A stretch of 64,000 bases of DNA from CAVQCX01 sp963711095 (GTDB taxonomy: Bacteria > Pseudomonadota > Gammaproteobacteria > Chromatiales > Chromatiaceae). The position numbers were made by a program, and so were the translations under genes. The stretch lies in NCBI GenBank assembly GCA_963711095.1, contig CAVQCX010000007.1, forward strand, positions 62,001 to 126,000, given 5' to 3'. This document shows, in pieces, positions 46,433-55,053 of the stretch (position 1 is the first letter of the stretch; each line of letters begins with the position of its first letter). A model generated the notes under the pieces. That model saw nothing but the letters and a program-made list of their open reading frames with translations. It was not told the origin of the DNA and ran no database searches.

Positions 46433-46468
46433 AAAAAAAGGCCGGGCCCGCTTGCGGGGGCCCGGTCC
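46433..46468 (-). terminator. Rho-independent terminator after orphan module
   Basis: On the minus strand a GC-rich stem (GGACCGGGCCC...GCGGGCCCGGCC) is followed by seven T. This is a strong intrinsic terminator, 20 nt after the stop of the orphan module. Confidence 0.8.
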
Positions 46469-46493
46469 GGATGCACCACGCGGTTGGGTCGTG

Positions 46494-46796
46494 TCAGAAG
46501 CGTCGCCGCGTGAAAGTCACTACCGCGCCAATTGTCTGGTTATGGGCGGCATCCGCTGCCCGGGCCTGGAGCGCGTAGTTGCCGACGCTCGGGCTGAACG
46601 CGTAGCTCCAGCTCGCGGTCCCGGTGGTCGGCAGCCAGATCTGAGCCCCGGTGACGAACGCCGAGCCGTTCCACCAGGCCCCGTCGGAGGTCCGCTGCAG
46701 GCTGAGCTCCACCGAGTCCACGCCGCTCAGGTCGTCCGAGGCAGTGCCGCAGACGTCACCCGCAGTGGTATCGCAGCCGCGGTTGAAGGCTCAGGC
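46494..46796 (-). pseudogene. Orphan C-terminal module of the secreted paralogue family
   Basis: The minus frame after an in-frame stop reads AFNRGCDTTAGDVCGTASDD followed by DSVELSLQRTSDGAWWNGSA, and ends VTFTRRRF. It aligns with the last module of paralogue 2, beginning exactly at its AFNRGC segment, and shares its FTRRxF C-terminus. There is no signal peptide and no good start (the first ATG-type start is internal at 46721). It is either the 3' remnant of a fourth gene or a silent spare module. It keeps its own terminator. Confidence 0.7.
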
Positions 46797-46834
46797 CTGC
46801 GCAGACGCAGGGACCGGGTCGCGGGCCTGAAATG

Positions 46835-46868
46835 AAAAGACCCGGGCCCGCTGTTGCGGACCCGGGTC
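46835..46868 (-). terminator. Rho-independent terminator after paralogue 3
   Basis: On the minus strand GACCCGGG (46868-46861) pairs with CCCGGGTC (46846-46839), with extra inner pairing, followed by TTTT then CATTT. It starts 38 nt after the paralogue 3 stop and separates it from the orphan module. Confidence 0.75.
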
Positions 46869-46905
46869 GCAAAGCCCGGCTAGCGGGCTCAGAGGCGACG
46901 CGCTG

Positions 46906-49900
46906 TCAGCGGTTTCGGAACCACTCCCAGAAGCTGCTGTAGTAACTGAACGCCGCGGCGCTGCTGGTCCCCTTGTTGCCGCTGCCGTCAGTGGCGCGGG
47001 CCTGAACCGAGTAGCTTGAGACGGCCGGGCTGAAGTTGTAGCTCCAGCTGGTCGTCCCCGTGGCCGGGAGCCAGATCTGGCCGCCGGACACGAACGAGCC
47101 GCCGTTCCACCAGCTGTTGTCGGTGGTGCGCTGGATGCTGACCTCCACCGAGCTGACGCCGCTGTCGAGATCCGAGGCCGTGCCGCAGACATCGGCGGCG
47201 GAGGCGCCGCAGCCGCTGTTGAAGTTGCCCGAATAGTAGGCCCCGCCGTTGCTCGGGAAGGTCACCGAGGCCGTTGGTGGCGTGGTGTCCACGCTGGCGT
47301 CCATGGTGAAGCCAACCTGCGCCACGGTGCTCTCGTGGGCGGCACTGTCGACCGCCTTGGCACGGACCACGTAATTCCCGTCTGCCGGGGTCGGCAGGGG
47401 GAGATTCCAGGCCGTGGTCCCGGTGGCGGTGCACCACTGCTCGCTCGCCTGGTTGAAGGCGCTCGAGCAGTTCCAGTACATGCCTCCCGCCTGCCGGACC
47501 GATACCAGCACGTGGTCCACGGCGACGTCGTCGCTTGCGGTGCCGCAGATGTCACCCGTGGTCGACGTGCCGCAGCCGGCCTTGTAGCCGTTGGCGCTGT
47601 AGGTGTTGCCGTTCGCCGGGAAGCCGATGGCTACATTCGGATTCGCGGCATCGCCGGCGACGATCACGCGGATCATCATGTCGCCTGCCGCAACGTCGTC
47701 CGATTGTGCCCCGGCAGTGTCCTCGGCCCGGAATGCGAAGTAGTCGAGGACCCCCGGCGCAGGCGTTCCACCGCCCGTGTAGGTGTAGGTGAGCTGCGAG
47801 CCGCCGGTGACTGTGCCGTGCCGCGGGTAGCGGTTGCCGCTGGGTCCCGCGGTGCGCTGGCCGTAGGTCAGCGGATCGCCGTCGGGGTCGACGCAGATCG
47901 GTGGGCTGAAGGTCGCCGGGTTGAAGGTGACATGGTCCGCCCCCTGCGGGAGGATCACGTCCGCATTGCGGCACACCGGCGCGTCGTTGCCCGAGTTGTT
48001 GACGATCGGCTGCGCCAGGCTCTCCCAGCTGGTGCTGTCCTGGTTGCCGTGGTCGTCCTGAGCGAGCACCTGCACGTCCGGACGCACCGAGCTGTAGTCG
48101 GGCCGGCCGTTGAACTGGTTGACGGCCAAAGGCAAGGTCGTCCAGTCCGGCACGTTGAGCTGGGCGCTGATCTGGCAGCTGACCTGGCTGCTGCACAGGC
48201 TCGCGTTGGTGCTGGTGTCGACCACGTTGCTCAAGGTCACGCCCGGCAAGTCGATGGATTGGAACTTGCACTGCGTGAGCGCCGCCTCCGGGTCATTGCA
48301 GTACGCGGTGACGTTGTAAGACTCGCCGTCCCCCTCGGGATCGATCAGATTCACTGCAGCCGGTGAAGAGCTACGGTTGCCGGACGAGGGGTAGCTGGCC
48401 GGCACGCTCGGGTACATGGGGTGCTCCCCGCTGTACCAGGGATCGACGGTCGGCGCCAGGTTGTGGCTCGCCGTCAGGGTGACCTCGTCGCAGTTCGCCC
48501 CGCTCGGGTTGGAGACTCGCAGGGTGAAGGTCTGGCTGATCACGTCATGCGTGGCGTCCTGCGCCGGCACTTTCACGGTCGCCTGCGCGGTCGAGGCAAT
48601 GGCCGTGTCGCTGATGCTGGAGCAGTCTCCACCGAGCGAGGCCAGCGAGCCCTGGAACCACTCATAGGTGAGCGCGCCGGTGCCGCCGAAGGTGTTGTAG
48701 CCGGTGCCGTCGAGCTGGAACTCCACTTGGTCCGGATCAGGGGTCGGGTCACTGGCGGATGCCCGGTCGTATAGGAACTGGTCGCCGCCCGCATCCACAT
48801 GGGGCGGGGTGGGCGACACCTGCGCGGCGGGGACGGTGGTGCCGATGAACACATCGGTGCCGGCGTTCTGCTCGCCGCCCACGTTGCCGTTGGCGGAGCC
48901 CAGGGCCAGGCCGAAGTCCGTGGGGACCAGGGTGCGGACACCGTAGGCGTCGGGGTTGCCCAGGCCGTCCTTGTCGATCGTCGTGACCGTGACTGCCCCG
49001 CCGCCGGCGTTGTTCAGCCGGTAAATGTTGAAGCCGCTCTCCTCGCCGGGGTAGGCGCGGCGGAATCCGCCGCCGGTGTCCAGGCTGCCGATGTAGAAGC
49101 TGCCGTCATACTCGGCCATGCGCCAGAAGTACTCGTTGGGGCCGGGGAGTAAGGGGTTCCGGTAAGGATCCTCCAGCCCGAGGCCCGGACCGCTGCCGAG
49201 CGCGGGCATGCAGTCGTTGTCCGCCTCGTCGCCGGGGGTGTCGAGCTCCGCATCGCTCAGCCAGTGTTGGCCGGAGTTCTGGAAGAAGCTCGGTCCGTCG
49301 TCCCACTCCGAGGGATACTGGCCGGGACCGGGCATGTTGTCCACATGTCCCGTGCAGTCGAGGTTCTCCAGCCCCGGCCGCCCGGAGGTGGCAAAATTCT
49401 TGCGCGGCCAGCCGGCCAGCAGCTGCCACTTGGCGCCGCCCGTGCCGGCGTTGGGCACCCGCAGCAGCTCGGCGTAGGTCTGCTCGTAGAAACCGGACTC
49501 GGAGGGGGCCACATAGAGGTCGTTGCCGAACACGCCCAGGGTGGCGCCGGCGTCGTCGATGGGCGGTCCGAAGTTGTCCGGCGGACGGCCGGCGCCGTTG
49601 TCGATGACCTTGGTCCAGGCGATGTTGCAGTGCCCGTTGCCCACCCAGGGCTCCAGGCAGTCGGCGCCGTCGCCGCGCCACAGCTCGAAGCCGGTGGTGC
49701 GGTTAACGGTGGACAGCCAGATGTAGTTGCCCACCACGTTCACCTGGAAGATGCCGATGTTGTTCGCATCGGCCATGCCGGCGGGGGTGCCGGAGCCGCC
49801 GTTCTTGACGTCCAGCACCGTCTGCCAGGCCGCGCCGCCGGCGGGATTGGGGTTCATCAGCAGCACCGGGTGGTGGGAGATGTCCACGTCATCGTAGGTC

Positions 49901-50595
49901 CCGGCCGGCGAGGCGAACAGCCTGCCCTTGAAGCAGGCTAGGCCGCGAAAGCCGGTGTCGGCCGTGTTGGGGTCCGACAGGTTGGCCAGGGTGGTAGGGA
50001 AGCCCGAGGTGGAGGTGGTGTTGAAGGTGCTGCCGTTCCAGTACAGGATGTTGGGAGGCAGCCCGGTGGCCGTGACGTACAGGCGGCTGGTGGTGCCGGT
50101 GCCACCGGCGTTGCAGACCGACATGTTGCGGTAGCCGGCGTCGCGCGGGAAGTCGTTGGAGACGCCACCGCCGGACAGCCAGACCACGATCCGCGACACC
50201 TTGGGCGAGTTGTAGACCCGATCCCAGTGCCCGTCCAGGCCCCAAAAGCCGCCCGCACCGGTGTCGACGGGGGGGGTGTAGCGCCAGATCTGGGCCCCTC
50301 CCGCTGCCGCGCGGTCTTCGTTGAAGGGCTCGCGGTTGGTGCCGACCCACAGCTTGCCCTGGAACCAGGTTCCGGACCAGGAATAGCTGTTGCGGTCGCT
50401 CCCGTTCGCATTGGACACCAGGTTGGGGAAGGCGCCGTCGACGGTGTACATGAACCCGGCCCGGGCGACCTGGCCGAAATCCCCCGATTGATTCAAGGGT
50501 GGGTTGGTCGCCGACGCCCCGGCTGTCAGACCGAGCAGGATTGCCCCGATGAAGAGCGTCTTTGCCCAAACTCCGGTCCTGTTATTGCCTTGCAT
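46906..50595 (-). CDS. Secreted propeller-like protein with two Ig-like C-terminal modules, paralogue 3
   Basis: 1229 residues, signal peptide about 1-29 (MQGNNRTGVWAKTLFIGAIL...GASA). The N-terminal 600 residues closely match paralogue 2 (RDAGYRNMSVCNAGG, RLYVTATGLPPNILYWNGST, LWRGDG..C.EPWVG). A PKD/cadherin-like middle follows, then two Ig-like modules with GC..STTGDICGTAS and GCGASAADVCGTASD, one fewer than paralogue 2. The C-terminus is SSFWEWFRNR rather than FTRRFF. Probably extracellular or surface. Family unknown. Its own promoter and terminator make it a monocistronic unit. Confidence 0.78.
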   Translation of the reverse strand: MQGNNRTGVWAKTLFIGAILLGLTAGASATNPPLNQSGDFGQVARAGFMYTVDGAFPNLVSNANGSDRNSYSWSGTWFQGKLWVGTNREPFNEDRAAAGGAQIWRYTPPVDTGAGGFWGLDGHWDRVYNSPKVSRIVVWLSGGGVSNDFPRDAGYRNMSVCNAGGTGTTSRLYVTATGLPPNILYWNGSTFNTTSTSGFPTTLANLSDPNTADTGFRGLACFKGRLFASPAGTYDDVDISHHPVLLMNPNPAGGAAWQTVLDVKNGGSGTPAGMADANNIGIFQVNVVGNYIWLSTVNRTTGFELWRGDGADCLEPWVGNGHCNIAWTKVIDNGAGRPPDNFGPPIDDAGATLGVFGNDLYVAPSESGFYEQTYAELLRVPNAGTGGAKWQLLAGWPRKNFATSGRPGLENLDCTGHVDNMPGPGQYPSEWDDGPSFFQNSGQHWLSDAELDTPGDEADNDCMPALGSGPGLGLEDPYRNPLLPGPNEYFWRMAEYDGSFYIGSLDTGGGFRRAYPGEESGFNIYRLNNAGGGAVTVTTIDKDGLGNPDAYGVRTLVPTDFGLALGSANGNVGGEQNAGTDVFIGTTVPAAQVSPTPPHVDAGGDQFLYDRASASDPTPDPDQVEFQLDGTGYNTFGGTGALTYEWFQGSLASLGGDCSSISDTAIASTAQATVKVPAQDATHDVISQTFTLRVSNPSGANCDEVTLTASHNLAPTVDPWYSGEHPMYPSVPASYPSSGNRSSSPAAVNLIDPEGDGESYNVTAYCNDPEAALTQCKFQSIDLPGVTLSNVVDTSTNASLCSSQVSCQISAQLNVPDWTTLPLAVNQFNGRPDYSSVRPDVQVLAQDDHGNQDSTSWESLAQPIVNNSGNDAPVCRNADVILPQGADHVTFNPATFSPPICVDPDGDPLTYGQRTAGPSGNRYPRHGTVTGGSQLTYTYTGGGTPAPGVLDYFAFRAEDTAGAQSDDVAAGDMMIRVIVAGDAANPNVAIGFPANGNTYSANGYKAGCGTSTTGDICGTASDDVAVDHVLVSVRQAGGMYWNCSSAFNQASEQWCTATGTTAWNLPLPTPADGNYVVRAKAVDSAAHESTVAQVGFTMDASVDTTPPTASVTFPSNGGAYYSGNFNSGCGASAADVCGTASDLDSGVSSVEVSIQRTTDNSWWNGGSFVSGGQIWLPATGTTSWSYNFSPAVSSYSVQARATDGSGNKGTSSAAAFSYYSSFWEWFRNR

Positions 50596-50650
50596 ATTTC
50601 CCTCCCGTAGGGCGTGCGTGATTCGTGGTCGAAGTGATGCAGGTCGCGGC

Positions 50651-50659
50651 TTTATACCA
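50651..50659 (-). promoter_or_regulatory. Extended -10 element of paralogue 3
   Basis: The minus strand reads TGGTATAAA about 56 nt before the start codon at 50595, the third member of the shared set. Confidence 0.55.
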
Positions 50660-50796
50660 TGGCAATGGCTGAGCGCAAACCGCGATTGAGATAGGTCAAT
50701 GGAGCGGAAAGGTGGGCGGGCTGCCCCTCGGATCGGGGCCGAGCGGCGTCGATCGCGGCCGAGCGGCCTCGGTCGCGGCTTGGGGACAGCGCGAGA

Positions 50797-52038
50797 TCAG
50801 CCCCCGGCGGCCCCTTCGAATCGCTCGGCCACCTCGCGCTCGGTGAGCCCGAACTGATCCAGGCCGTACTTGTGCGAGCCCGCGTGGGGGGTGACGGAGA
50901 TCCAGCGCTCGATGGCGGACCGGACCTGCGGGCCGAACGGGATGTCGAAATGCGCGTAGATGCGCTGGACCGTGCCCGGCGGATCCTTGACCAGCTCGCG
51001 GAAGTGCACCTTGAGGATGTGCTCGGGGTGGGAGATGCGCGCGCTTTCCGTTCGGCGCACGCCCTGGGCGAGTCGCTCCAGCATGTTCCGCCCCAGGGTC
51101 CGGCGGTCCACCGAATCGCAGCTGACGCCCCGCAGCACGGCGAACAGGCTGCAGGCCGATGGCACGACCTCGCGCGGGTCACGCTCGGTGAGCACCACCC
51201 GGGCGTCGGGAATCCTGTCCAGGAGGGCGTCCAGGGACATGAAATGCACCGGCGACTTGAGCGCCCAGTGCCCCCCGCCGTGCTGATGCTGCAGGATCAG
51301 CAGTTGGGTCAGGTAGTCCTGGTAGGGCTTGGTCCAGCCGGCAGGGCCCAGCTCCCAGAGCCAGTCCTCGTAGTCCGGGATGTAGCCGAACATGGGAAAG
51401 ATCGGCGAGACCAGGGTGTTGGCCATCAGCCAGGTGCACTCCTCGGGCTCGTCCATGTGGAAGGGGTGGATGTGCTGCAGCTCGGGGGCGAGGCGGCGCA
51501 GCCCGACCTGGGCCAGACGCCCGCTGTGGGCGCGCCGGTCGTGGGCCGGTCTGCGGGGCACCGGCCAGAGGCTCTCCCAGCCCAGTAATGGCCGGGCGTC
51601 CGGGTCCTGGGCGAGCAGGTTGTAAAGCAGCGTGGTACCGGTGCGGGGCATGCCCACCACCATCAGCGGGCTGGCCAGCGGGGTCTCGAGCGCCTCGGGG
51701 TGCTGGCGGGCGTATTCGCTCACCCGCAGGCGGTTTTCCACGCAATTGGTTAGCAGGGCCCTGATCAGGACGCGGCCGAAGGGATTGAGCGTGGCCTGCT
51801 GCTCGAAGGATCGGACCAGGATCTCCAGGGGCTCGAGGAAATAGTCGTCGCCCCAGTCGGACAGTCCGGCGCGCCGGCGGGCCCCGTCCAGGATGTCGTC
51901 GAGCGCGAGCCGGTGGCGCCAGCCAAGGCGCCTCGCCCCGGTCCCGAGCCAGTTGAACAGTCGGACGAACGGCGGCCGGGCAGGTCGGGCAAAGGTCCAG
52001 TCCGCGGCGGCCGGCCTGTACTCCGGGGGGTGGCTCAT
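50797..52038 (-). CDS. Sulfotransferase family protein (sulfotransferase_3 type)
   Basis: A 413-residue protein. The PAPS loop is VVGMPRTGTTLLYNLLAQDP (about 125-145). HPFHMDEPEECTWLMAN and WALKSPVHFMSLDALLDRIP are typical of the long sulfotransferases acting on lipids and polyketides. ARVVLTERDPREVVPSACSL carries the 3'-phosphate site. The start ATG overlaps the stop of the glycosyltransferase gene by 4 nt (ATGA), so it is the last gene of the Pfa-like operon. It would sulfate the operon's product. Confidence 0.85.
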   Translation of the reverse strand: MSHPPEYRPAAADWTFARPARPPFVRLFNWLGTGARRLGWRHRLALDDILDGARRRAGLSDWGDDYFLEPLEILVRSFEQQATLNPFGRVLIRALLTNCVENRLRVSEYARQHPEALETPLASPLMVVGMPRTGTTLLYNLLAQDPDARPLLGWESLWPVPRRPAHDRRAHSGRLAQVGLRRLAPELQHIHPFHMDEPEECTWLMANTLVSPIFPMFGYIPDYEDWLWELGPAGWTKPYQDYLTQLLILQHQHGGGHWALKSPVHFMSLDALLDRIPDARVVLTERDPREVVPSACSLFAVLRGVSCDSVDRRTLGRNMLERLAQGVRRTESARISHPEHILKVHFRELVKDPPGTVQRIYAHFDIPFGPQVRSAIERWISVTPHAGSHKYGLDQFGLTEREVAERFEGAAGG

Positions 52039-53204
52039 GGCGCGCCGCCCTGGGCGAGCTGCTCGAGCAGCTCAGCGGCCCGCGGGGCGCCGCCGGCGCT
52101 CTCGAAAGAGCGCTGGATGCGCGCCGCCGCGTCGCGGAACTGCGGCTCGGACAGTACCCGGTTCACAGCATCACGCAGGCGTTGGGCAGTCAGGCGCGCG
52201 TAGCTCAGGCGCAGCGCGCAGCCCGCGGCCTCCACGCGCTGCGCAAGCTGCGGCTGATCGTCCGTGATCGGGATGACGACCAGGGGCAGCGCATGGCCCA
52301 GCGCCTCGCCGACGGTGTTGTTGCCGGCATGGCAGACGACCGCATCGACCTTGGCCAGCAGCTCGAGCTGGGGCAGCCAGGGCCGGCAGAGGAAGTTGTC
52401 GGGGAAGGGCCCGAAGCTCTCGGGGGCTGCCATGATCACCTGGATCGGCAGGTCTGCCAGCGCGTCCCGGGCCAGATCGAAGACGTGGCGGCCGCGCTCG
52501 GCGTTCAGGGACCCCAGGGTGAGCAGCACGCGGGGCACCGGCCTCAGCTTCTCCCAGGGAAAGGCGACCGGGGCGCGCCGATGCGCGAAGGCGGCGCCCA
52601 CCATGCGGTACTGGGGCGGAAAGCCCTCCGCGGGACCGGCCAGCTCCGGGGTGCTGAACAGCAGTACCAGGGCAGGCGATTCATCGGGCACCGCCACGGG
52701 CTCCAGCCCGATCTCCTCCTGAAGCCCGCGCAGCTGCTCCTCGGTCCAGGCAAGGACCTTGGGCAGGCCCGCCAGGGCGCGCACCCGGTCGACCGGGCTG
52801 GTGGCGGCTGTGGCCCATTTGAGACCCAGGCGACGGGCCACCAGGGCGCCGGCGAGTGCCTGCTGATCGACGATCAGCACATCGGGGCGGAAGCTCTGCG
52901 TTGCCTGTTCCGTGCCGGGCACCATGTCGCGGGCCATGGGCACGAAGATCTCGGTCCACATCAGCTTGAGATTGCGCAGGCCGCGCACCGAACGGATATC
53001 TGCCGCGAGCGCATCGATCTCCTCGGGCCGGCGCCCGGAGTGCAGGGCATGGATCTCTGCGTCCGGGGGGAGATGCCGGCGCAGCGCGTCGCCGTAGCCG
53101 ACCCAGGCGACCCCATGGCCGCGCTCGCGCAGTGCCTGGCCGACCGAAACGGTGGGATTGATGTGGCCGGCGAAGGGTGGCACCACGAACAGGAAGCGTG
53201 GCAT
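52035..53204 (-). CDS. GT1-family glycosyltransferase (MGT type)
   Basis: A 389-residue GT-B fold enzyme. The N-terminus MPRFLFVVPPFAGHINPTVS has the GHxNP acceptor-side motif of macrolide and glycolipid glycosyltransferases. The C-terminal donor motif is VDAVVCHAGNNTVGEALGHA followed by PLVVIPITDDQPQLAQRV. The length fits the family. It lies 4 nt after a hydrolase gene and overlaps the sulfotransferase gene, so glycosylation and sulfation of one product are likely encoded together. Confidence 0.9.
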   Translation of the reverse strand: MPRFLFVVPPFAGHINPTVSVGQALRERGHGVAWVGYGDALRRHLPPDAEIHALHSGRRPEEIDALAADIRSVRGLRNLKLMWTEIFVPMARDMVPGTEQATQSFRPDVLIVDQQALAGALVARRLGLKWATAATSPVDRVRALAGLPKVLAWTEEQLRGLQEEIGLEPVAVPDESPALVLLFSTPELAGPAEGFPPQYRMVGAAFAHRRAPVAFPWEKLRPVPRVLLTLGSLNAERGRHVFDLARDALADLPIQVIMAAPESFGPFPDNFLCRPWLPQLELLAKVDAVVCHAGNNTVGEALGHALPLVVIPITDDQPQLAQRVEAAGCALRLSYARLTAQRLRDAVNRVLSEPQFRDAAARIQRSFESAGGAPRAAELLEQLAQGGAP

Positions 53205-53208
53205 GAGG

Positions 53209-54015
53209 TCAACGGGCGTCCGCTGCGCGCCGGCCAGCCTCCTGGACGGCGAGCCATTCGCCGATGCGCTCGCGCAGCCGTGCGGTGGCCTCCCAGAGGA
53301 TCACGTGGGAGCCGCCGGCGACGATCTCGAGTGTGCAATCGGGCAGCTGCCCGGCCAGACGCTCGCCCTTGGCGCGGATGTCCGAGTGCTCGCCATAGAT
53401 GGCGAGCACTGGACAGCGGATGCGGGCGAGGTCGGCGTCGCTGAACACGTGCGGGCGGGTCAGGTCTTCCAGCAGGCTGGTGTCGTGCACCAGCTCCTCG
53501 GCGCTCTTGGCCAGACGGGTGTTGCGCGGATCATTGTGTCGCCCGGCCCACTCGTGAAACGCCTGGATGATCTTGCGATCCCGCTCCTGTCCCTGGGACT
53601 GCAGGGTGGCACGCATCTCCTCGGTCCAGGTCGCATCCGCCACATGGGCGTCCACCAGCACCAGGCTGGCCACCCGATCGGGGTGCGCGATCGCGTAGGC
53701 GAGCGCCAGCAGCCCGCCGAAGCTGTTGCCCACCAGGTGCACCGGGCGATCACCGAAGCCGGTGGCGTCCAGAACCGCGTCCAGGTCCGCCACCATGTCG
53801 TCCAGGGTGTATCCACCGCTCGGGCGCTCGCTCTTGCCGTGGCCGCGCAGGTCGTAGAGAAGGCAGTCAGCAGCGCGCGATACCGCCGCGGCCACCGAGA
53901 AATACCAGCTCGACATGTTGTCCCAGACGAAGCCGTGCAGGAACACCACGCGCTCCTGTCCGCCGCCCAGGCGCTGGTAATGAAAGCGCACGCCCCGTGC
54001 TTGGACCTCAGCCAT
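53209..54015 (-). CDS. Alpha/beta hydrolase
   Basis: A 268-residue alpha/beta hydrolase fold protein. The oxyanion region is VVFLHGFVWDN, followed by LLYDLRGHGKSERPSGGYTL. The nucleophile elbow is VGNSFGGLLALAYA (Ser), with the acid in CPVLAIYGEHSDIR and His in VAGGSHVILWE. No signal peptide. The ATG at 54015 gives an 8-nt overlap with the preceding hydrolase gene. The close tandem with a related hydrolase and the ACP suggests chain release or editing (thioesterase-like) for the Pfa-like synthase, which is inference. Confidence 0.85.
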   Translation of the reverse strand: MAEVQARGVRFHYQRLGGGQERVVFLHGFVWDNMSSWYFSVAAAVSRAADCLLYDLRGHGKSERPSGGYTLDDMVADLDAVLDATGFGDRPVHLVGNSFGGLLALAYAIAHPDRVASLVLVDAHVADATWTEEMRATLQSQGQERDRKIIQAFHEWAGRHNDPRNTRLAKSAEELVHDTSLLEDLTRPHVFSDADLARIRCPVLAIYGEHSDIRAKGERLAGQLPDCTLEIVAGGSHVILWEATARLRERIGEWLAVQEAGRRAADAR

Positions 54016-54760
54016 TGAGAAACTCCTGGATGACGGATGCGGTTTCGGCGGGACTCTCATTGAGCAGCAGGTGCGAGCCCTTGATCAGGCGCAGCCTGGC
54101 GTCGGGCAGGGTGCGCTCCAGATAACGGGCGTCGTCCAGGAATTCCGATTGCTCCCCGTATAGGCACAGGGTCGGACAGCCGAGCGCCTGCAGCGCTGCC
54201 GACGCAAACTCCGGCTCCGCCTTGATGTCCTCGACCAGGGAGGTCTCCTTGACCAGCTTGCGCACCCGCAGGGTGGCGCTGGCGACCCGCCGCGGGCTGG
54301 CCAGGGCCGCCTTGCGCACGTCGGCGGGCAGCGAGGCCAGCAGCGTGGAGACGTCTGCGTTGACGTAGCGCTCGGTCAGATGGCGTAGCGGCGGCAGCGG
54401 GGCCTCTACCAGGATCAGCCGGCGCACCCGTCCGGGGTGCTCCAGGGCGAAACGCAGGGCGACCAGGGCACCGTAGCTGTAACCGGCCAGATCGAAAGGC
54501 CCCTCGGGCACCAGCTGGGGCGCCAGGCCCTGCAGGTCGGCGGACATGCTGGTCAGGCCATAGCCGGAGTCGGGCACGTCGCTCTTGCCGTGCCCGCGCA
54601 GGTCATAGAGCACCACCCGGCGCTCGCCGGACAGCCGCCCCGCCGCCAGGAACCAGGACGACAGATTGCCGATCAGCAGCCCATGGATCATCACCAGGGA
54701 GGGGCCCTCCCCGAGGATCTGGGCGTGCAGCTTCAGGCCGTTGACGTCGAGGACAGGCAT
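54008..54760 (-). CDS. Alpha/beta hydrolase
   Basis: A 250-residue hydrolase related to the next gene (MIHGLLIGNLSSWFLAAGRL, YDLRGHGKSDVPDSGYGLTS, nucleophile LAGYSYGALVALRFA, CLYGEQSEFL and KGSHLLLNE). The GYSYG elbow is as in type II thioesterases and esterases. It overlaps the ACP gene by 28 nt and the following hydrolase gene by 8 nt, indicating translational coupling. The role is inferred as release or proofreading of ACP-bound chains. Confidence 0.85.
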   Translation of the reverse strand: MPVLDVNGLKLHAQILGEGPSLVMIHGLLIGNLSSWFLAAGRLSGERRVVLYDLRGHGKSDVPDSGYGLTSMSADLQGLAPQLVPEGPFDLAGYSYGALVALRFALEHPGRVRRLILVEAPLPPLRHLTERYVNADVSTLLASLPADVRKAALASPRRVASATLRVRKLVKETSLVEDIKAEPEFASAALQALGCPTLCLYGEQSEFLDDARYLERTLPDARLRLIKGSHLLLNESPAETASVIQEFLNG

Positions 54761-55011
54761 TGGTCGATGAAGTCCACCAGCTCGCCCACCTTCAGGTGGA
54801 TCAGCTCGTCGAGCTCTTTCTGGGACAGCCAGTCGGCGAAATTGACCTTTCCGCCATACTCGGCCTGCAGCTTCTCGGCCAGGGCGACCAGCTCTATGCT
54901 CTCAAGCTCCAGATCGTCGCCGAACGAGGTCTCGGGCGTGATCGGCTCCAGGGGGGCCTCTCCAACCACCTCCTCGACCAATCTCGCCACCGTTTGCAGC
55001 GTATCGCTCAA
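54733..55011 (-). CDS. Free-standing acyl carrier protein
   Basis: A 92-residue ACP. The phosphopantetheine site is in FGDDLELESIELVALAEKLQ, where the Ser of ESI replaces the common DSL. Helix III NFADWLSQKELDELIHLKVG and the acidic character fit. It begins 42 nt after the stop of the KS-AT-DH-PPTase gene, whose PPTase domain could activate it. It probably supplies a starter, or carries the product to the hydrolases or the acyltransferase. Confidence 0.88.
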   Translation of the reverse strand: MSDTLQTVARLVEEVVGEAPLEPITPETSFGDDLELESIELVALAEKLQAEYGGKVNFADWLSQKELDELIHLKVGELVDFIDQCLSSTSTA

Positions 55012-55053
55012 ACCAGCTTCCTCCAGGGGTTGTGCTTGGTGGGCACAGGACGC

